A DNA stretch of 6,970 bases from contig JAITFC010000017.1 in NCBI GenBank assembly GCA_031281635.1, forward strand, positions 1 through 6,970. Direction: 5' to 3'. This document shows, piece by piece, positions 1 through 6,500 of the stretch. How positions within the stretch are numbered: the first letter of the stretch is position 1; each line of letters begins with the position of its first letter. Both the position numbers and the translations under genes were made by a program. The notes beneath the pieces were generated by a model. It did no database searches. It was not told where the DNA came from and worked only from the letters and a program-made list of their open reading frames with translations. This stretch comes from Puniceicoccales bacterium. GTDB taxonomy: Bacteria > Verrucomicrobiota > Verrucomicrobiia > Opitutales > JAIRLM01.

Positions 1-567
1 TCCCTTTACGAGGAGGTCAGTCAGGCGGTGCGAAGCGAGGCAGCGCCTTTGGCGGGTGCTAACGCCGTTGGGACCGATCAGGGTTTGGTCCTAGAATTCG
101 TGGCTCAGGCGGCAGCAACGCTGACGGCGCTTTGCCAAGGGAATAGCCTGCAACACACGGGATCCGACATGTTTGCAACCGATTTGCTGGCGTTTCGTGC
201 GACATTGAGTGAATTTTTGAGAAGTTCCGCCAGTCAATGCGGTAAGTTGGAGATTTCACCAACGGATCCTAAGCCGCCGAATGAGCGCTCTTGGGAATCG
301 CAGGTCGTGCAGTTCAACTGGGGTGATTTTGCAAATATGGTACGGGCGCAGATTGTGTGCACGCAACGCTTTGATCGTGAGCCGGAGGCAGCTAGGGACT
401 GGACTGCACGCGTGACTGGATATTTGCCTGATGGCGTAGTAGCAGCTGCTGTCCACGATATCCCGCCCATAATCGAACACTTGCCCGCTGACAGCTTGAG
501 TGATCAAGTCTCCTTTGTCAGGAAGGCTGCGAATGTGAAAAAGCCTATTCTGTGCGACCTCGCAACC
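1..567 (+). other. Unassigned N-terminal part of the giant protein (residues 1-189)
   Basis: This stretch of 189 residues is in frame with everything downstream but matches nothing I recognise. It opens with an Ala-rich, probably helical run (residues 1-80, with AQAAATLTAL at about 55-64), then a Pro/Lys/Asn-rich hinge (about 85-97) and a mixed segment to residue 189. Methionines at 137, 163 and 334 are internal codons; none has a convincing upstream Shine-Dalgarno sequence, and the frame is already open at base 1, so the true start is upstream. It may belong to a larger N-terminal domain outside the window. No function is proposed. Confidence 0.5.
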
Positions 568-3500
568 GGTGCGACGACGCTCATTTCCTCCGGCACAAGC
601 GATCCTGAAACCATTGATAAAATTCTCAGAGACAATCCGCTGTCGGCGGGCATTGCGTCATATTTTCAAATAGAATGCAAAGACATTGTCTGCAGAAAAA
701 CATCGTCCAATCCGGATGTTTACCAGGTAATGGTCGCTAGCGGGCGCTGTGCAAAGAGCGCACATAAGTTTTATCTAATCATTGAGGAAGGTGTGCCCAG
801 ATTCTACCGGGAGCGAAAAGATCATAAAGTAAGTAGTTACAACACTGTGAAGGAATATTTACAAATCAACAAAGGTGGCGAACCGTTGACCCAGTGGCTT
901 TGCAGCGAATATTTTGTGTGGCAGGGGGAGCCTCCTCACCGTGGCTCGACGGCCCATGCTGTTATCGAAGACAGGAGGACGCTTACTATCACGTTTCGGT
1001 CCCCTAACAGCCAGATGTGGGAGGATGCCTCGGGGAATCCCATACAATTCTCCGACGCACATGGTTGGATTCCAGAATTTCGAAGTCTCTTAGATGGGAG
1101 GCGTCAGCTGCCGTCCGCACATGCACCTATTATCATCGGACACGTCTGCGAAGAAAACAATGTTATTTTTCGTGAATTAACCTTTCCAACCATTATCCAC
1201 GACGGAAAGCCACTCGTCCTCTTGGAAGTTTTTCACGACGTTGGCAAGCGACAAGCAACAGAGAATCCGAGCGGCTATCTGACACACTATTGTTTGAAGT
1301 CAAATCCAGGAATGCGCCTGATAGGAGAAGATGAATTCTTACAGAGAGCTTACAATGATTCTCATTCCGTGCCAGTCGGTCTCAGCCCTAAGTGTGCCAC
1401 AGCAGCATTCGTCCGGTCGGAACCAATTGCCAACATGGAATTTTCCAAATTACTCATATTCACATCCGCGCCATATCCGGATCCGAGTGTTCCAGTGGGG
1501 AGAGTTCAAAGATTTCCAAAATATCTCCTCCTTTCTCCAGCAGATCGAGATGATCGGGAGGCACAGCCCCAAGATGAGGCCATACCACAAAATCCAAAAA
1601 TGGATGTTGCAGCAATTCAGTGGGATACTGCCCGCATTGGAACCGATGGCGAATACGAATTTCGCGGGCAAAATACCTATGCCGCCCTTTCTTGCCTGCA
1701 GCACTGCTTTGCTGCCTGTCAGAAAAAAAACAGTGATCTAGCCATAGCCTTTTTACGAAAACTTCCCAAAGACTTAATGCTAACTCACGATCCGGCGCAA
1801 CCAGCCACATCTGAAAAAGAACAAATGCAGGCGAGGTTACGTCATAATTTTTACACATTATTAAATTCCACAAAATATTCTATGGAGGTGAGGGCGCATG
1901 TTCTATATGTCTGGCTGCAATGCGATCAATATGCATGCGACGTTCTGAACGAAAAAAATTTAAAAATAGTAGCGAATTTTTATGAAGATTGGCTGAGCAA
2001 TCCAGATCGCGCATTGTCTCACGGTGTGAAGGTTCAGGCGACTCAATACCAATTACTTACGGAGATTTTTCACGTTACTTGCAGCATGTTGACGCAAAGT
2101 GAAGTGGAAGATTTTAAAGAATTATTTCTCGCACGACTATCACCTCCACAACAGTTTCAACCGCGGAAAGGGGCAGCTACCGCTGGTGCCGCAGATGTGA
2201 TCGCGGCACTCAACGACGGCATGCAAAGACATTATCACGACTTTATTGGAGCCATACAAACAGCCACACCCTCCAGTTCCCGGATCCCTCAGCGGTCGCG
2301 CGCAGTTGCCCTTGCTGAAGATACTCAATATCCGATGAGCCCGCAAGAACAAGAAGTAATGGATGGTTTAGCTGCGGCATTTGGCTCATTGAGGCCGAAA
2401 CGCGATGCGCGTGAATTGATTATTATTGAGGATGAATTGGTGAGGCTAGGGATGGATCCTAGGCTTGCAAGGCTATTCGATTCGGTGCCGGCATCTCCAG
2501 ATCTTCCGGATTTACGTGCCAAAGAAATACATCGCTATGAACTAGAAATGGTAGCGGGTCTCCGCAAATTGATCAAAGAAGGGCGCTTTGATACCCCAAT
2601 CGCTGACATTTTTGCGCAGCTTGGTGCCTATCAGCGGGCGCTTGATCAATTCTTATCAATGCAGGACCGACTGGAAGGTTTCGGAGCACAGATACAGGAT
2701 CTTGTCAGCCGGCATTGTTCCTTTCTAGCTGCCGGGGACAGAGAACGACATGGCTTTATGCCTGTTGTCGTGGAAGTTCTTCTCCAAAGGGAAAAGCCGG
2801 ACCTAAGCGCCGTCAGAGATGATGAAGAAGTTGTTCTTCAATTATCTCCACCGCGTTCGCATATGCGGCTGTCAGCAACGGACTATAAAGCGTTTCTTGC
2901 ACTTAGTCGTAGCTACATGCTAATTGTCGGCATCAAGGAAAGAACATCCCGCGTACATGGGCTCATCGAACGTGTGCAGAATCTCCTCGGGAGCAATTCT
3001 GACCATACTCAATTATCCGCTGCGATGCGGGAACTGAATCAGGAAATAGCCGCATTGCAGCAATACGGTTCTGGACATGATGGAATATATCACTGGAAGC
3101 ATCCACAGAGGATGGCGCGCGGGTTGACCGTGGATGAAATGTTGGTTTATACGGCCATGGCCGGAATAACGCCGAAAACGAGTCAATCAAAATTAATGCA
3201 ATTAATTTTTGAGGGTAACGTCAAGGCTTTTCAATTGATGATGGGTGGTGGAAAAACGGCAGTTATGATGTCTATGCTGATATTTGCGTTTTCAAGGAGT
3301 ACGGGAAAAAGAAGAGTTCCCATAGTTCCCTGCGATCCAGGCCAATTTGAATCCGTCCTCGGCATCCTTAGTGAGTATCAGAAGGAACGCTTCGATCAGG
3401 GAATTTGTATGCTTGACCCCACGGTGGAAGATCTCCGCAGTCTAGAAGGCTGCCGCAGAGTGTACGCGCAACTGAATGAAGCCGGAAATAAAGGGGTGGG

Positions 3501-6500
3501 TATTGTGATGCGACGGACAGTACTCAATGCAGTCCAACTCTCCCTGGAAGAAGCCGCCGCCAACTGCCACATTGGTGACAATTGGCAGCGCTATACTATG
3601 CTTCTTATAATTTATACTTTTTTCGAAGAGGAAACGATGCCAATATATGACGAATTTGATCAGACTCTAAGCATTCAATTGGAGGTTAATTTGCCGAAGG
3701 AAAAGGAGAAAAAAATACCGATTCAAATTCGACGAGATACAGCGGCTTTTTTCTCTTTCATTGCAACAGCCAGCGAACAGGAAAGACTACCTCTATTCGG
3801 CATCGCTACGAACACGTCTGCCAATCTGACGGATTCAGAATTTCAGGATCATGTGCGCATGTTCGCGCGACACGTTTGGGCACAAGATTCCGGCGTTCAA
3901 TGGGCAGATGGCCAAAAACGAACTTTCGCACAGGCATGCATAGATCACGGGTTATGCAACACTGTGGAGGATTTCCAAGAAATGTTGCTTGGGCAGCGAC
4001 GGCTCGCATTCGTCATTCCTGCTGCGGACGATCTAACGCTTTTTGCGCGTCGTTTGGCCACATTCATTGGCATCGCGGCGCATAATCTTCCCCACATGAG
4101 AAAAAAGGCGGCCAATCAGGGGTACGGATTTACGATGCGAGACGGCCGCTTGGCCTTTGTGCCATATATCAGCGTTGGCGTCCCATCTCCGAATGATTTC
4201 GGCAATCCTTATGAAAAAATGACCGCCTTCTTCATGCACGCAATGCAGGCAGATCCATCGTTGATTTTATCGAGAGAGACGGGAAGCGTTGCACTCATTG
4301 AGCAATTTCATGATAAAATCTTCTCCGCAATGGAATTGGAAATGCTTGACGAGAGAGACAGACGCGTCGCATTGGGTCCGCAGAGTGCCGCACAATTGCA
4401 GCAACTTTTCATGGAAAATTTTCATGTTTCATTCAAGAATTTTCATGAGGCCTACGCGAATCGAGAAGCAGATCCCACGAGCTATGACCAAATGATTGAT
4501 GGCATAAGAAGATGGTTGTCGGAACATCCACATGCGCGGGTAGCGCTTTATTCCCAGGTTTCGGGGAAGCACCTGACCCTAACGGAAAGTCGGTGGAACA
4601 GCACGGCCATCGATGCCACCAATGTTTGTGGCGGTTCCGGTATTTGCTGTTCGGGAACTTCTTGGAACGCCCCGACAATGCCCGAGCAGCTTACCGGGAA
4701 CATGAAGCATGACGAGGGTACCGAGGGACAAATTCTCCTCAAAATAGCACAAGATGTCCAACTTGGCGCCAGTAGGACGACCGTCGTCCGTGATCTAGTT
4801 CCAACTCCTGGGAATACCTTGCGAGCGGCACTCGGTTTAGAAGGAGATCAAGTGGCGCCAGAAACTTTCCGCGCGCTGATAGATATCGGGGTTTTCAGAA
4901 CCGTCCCGAACCGCGAAGTGGCCCGTGCCATGCTTGAAATTGCCCCACATTTGACAGGTGTCATTTATTTCCAGCGGGGGATTGGTTCGGCCGCCGGCCA
5001 ATACATGATTCTAGACAGAAGTGGTCTTGATCACCCTATTAGCGACACTACGGCCGCCGCCGTCCAAAGAGCTGGATTTGCTCCCGATACTGTCGGCTGC
5101 TACTATGACCAAATACACACGAGAGGCACCGATGTAAAGTTCGTTCCCGACGCCGAAGCGGTCGTCCTTTTCCCTCCCCATGCAACTCCAATGCGAGACT
5201 TCCTGCAGGCAGTTATGCGCATGCGACAACTGATGACATCGCAGCGCGTCCATCTGTGCGCCTGGGATCCCAAGGGACTTTTGTGCGATGAAGCAAGCCA
5301 CCCTTTGAGGGGAGAGGCATATGTGAAAAAAATGCGAGAACTAAGCATCGAAATTCAATGCGCGGATCTCAAACTGCAAATGCGCAAGTCCTATCGGGCA
5401 AAAATGCGCGCGGAGGTCAAACAGGTCTTTTTCAAGGCTTTGCACTATGAGGGCGAGCAACTTCCAGAGCTGCAGCGTCGACACGACGCCAATGACCGGC
5501 TACGCATGTTCTGCGAAACTAAAATGCGCCAAATCCGAACGCACATGGAGCAGGTAGAAGAATCTCTTTCATTCGCTCGTGCTCAGGGGCAGGACACTGC
5601 TGTGCTCGATCAACAGTTGACAGCTCTTGGAGGGGAATTGGAGAAATACAGAAATCGGCACGCTGCTTGCGAACGAGAAATCGGTGACTCGCGTAGGCAA
5701 ATCGATACAATTACCAGGCGGACAGATGTCATTCGCCGTGCGGCAGATCATTTTCTAACGCAAACCGTCGAAGTTGATCCACTACAACTATTCCTTCAGC
5801 CTCTTAGCGAGCAAAGCGGCAAGGATGTGGTAGAAGAATATGCGGTGCAAGAACATCAGGCATTAGAGACTTTCAGCAAAGCCATAGCAGTGGATCTGGA
5901 AGCTATCGGAGGTGTCCCTGACAAAATCCGAGATGACATCGCTGGGGCTCACGGAAAGATCGATGTTATTAAAGCTGATGGGGTACGGACAATCGGGAAT
6001 GAGCAATTTGTAGGGACTAATACATCACAGGATGCAGAAGTCCATCAAGATCAAAATCAGGAAGAGCAACAAGAAAATGATCAGAATGAAGAAGTTCTAA
6101 TACTGGAAGCGCCCGGAAGAAAGTACCGCCCGCGAGAGGAAGCGACAGTGAATTTTTCACCGCAGTCTCCACCGCAGCGTGATGCAGCATTTCAGTTCCG
6201 AAACTTCAAATATGCATCCGCGAAAACAGCCCTTGCGGGCATGAGTCCATTGTGTTCGGCCATGAGTCAACAGCATGGGCCAAGGACTTGTGGTGCGCTT
6301 TTCTCGGATGGTTTTCATTTCTCTGAAAATTTCATGAAAGTCACAACGGATGATGCGCCATTTCAACCATTTTCTCCAATTTCTAGGGTAGTCAATTACA
6401 TGCTCGTTAGAGAAGTCGCGGGCCGCCCCCCTCAGTGTTGTCTCATTACGGATTTAGAAGCAGAAGAATTTCTAAAAACTAAACAGCCACCGAATGATGT

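Larger units (their letters stand above)
3181..3726 (+). other. DUF3638-like ATPase lobe with P-loop and DExD box (residues 1061-1242)
   Basis: The lobe starts with SQSKLMQLIFEGN, then QLMMGGGKTAVMMSML. GGGKT (1082-1086) is a complete Walker A, with K1085 and T1086 expected to bind the ATP phosphates and magnesium. A motif Ia-like strand VPIVPCDPGQFESVL follows (1106-1120), then GIVMRRTVLNAVQLSLEEA (1167-1185), which sits where family members have a 'TPE' type strand and helix. The second ATPase motif is PIYDEFDQTL (1214-1223); D1217 and E1218 are the expected metal ligand and catalytic base. The NLP just after (1230-1232) parallels the NFP/NYP seen in relatives. About 130 residues separate the lysine of motif I from motif II. 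All key residues are present, so ATP hydrolysis is plausible. Confidence 0.82.

Noticed and set aside
1331..1741. Open frame of 136 codons on the + strand (frame 2)
   Set aside because: It lies fully inside the continuous frame 1, has no convincing ribosome binding site, and its translation has odd composition with no recognisable motif. It is a shadow of the main gene.
1460..1873. Antisense open frame of 137 codons
   Set aside because: It overlaps the frame 1 gene entirely, has no recognisable domain or upstream signal, and is rich in Trp, Cys and Arg as expected of a reverse-strand shadow.
4630..4659. Second P-loop at the Gly-rich GGSG...SGT (residues 1544-1553)
   Set aside because: There is no Lys followed by Ser or Thr, so it is not Walker A. 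Its position and the following WNAPTMP fit a motif III-like element.
6241..6330. Cysteine protease or deubiquitinase active site near C2098 (TCGALFSD)
   Set aside because: Some eukaryotic relatives carry ubiquitin hydrolase labels, but no Cys-His-Asp/Asn triad in a known arrangement can be seen around this cysteine.
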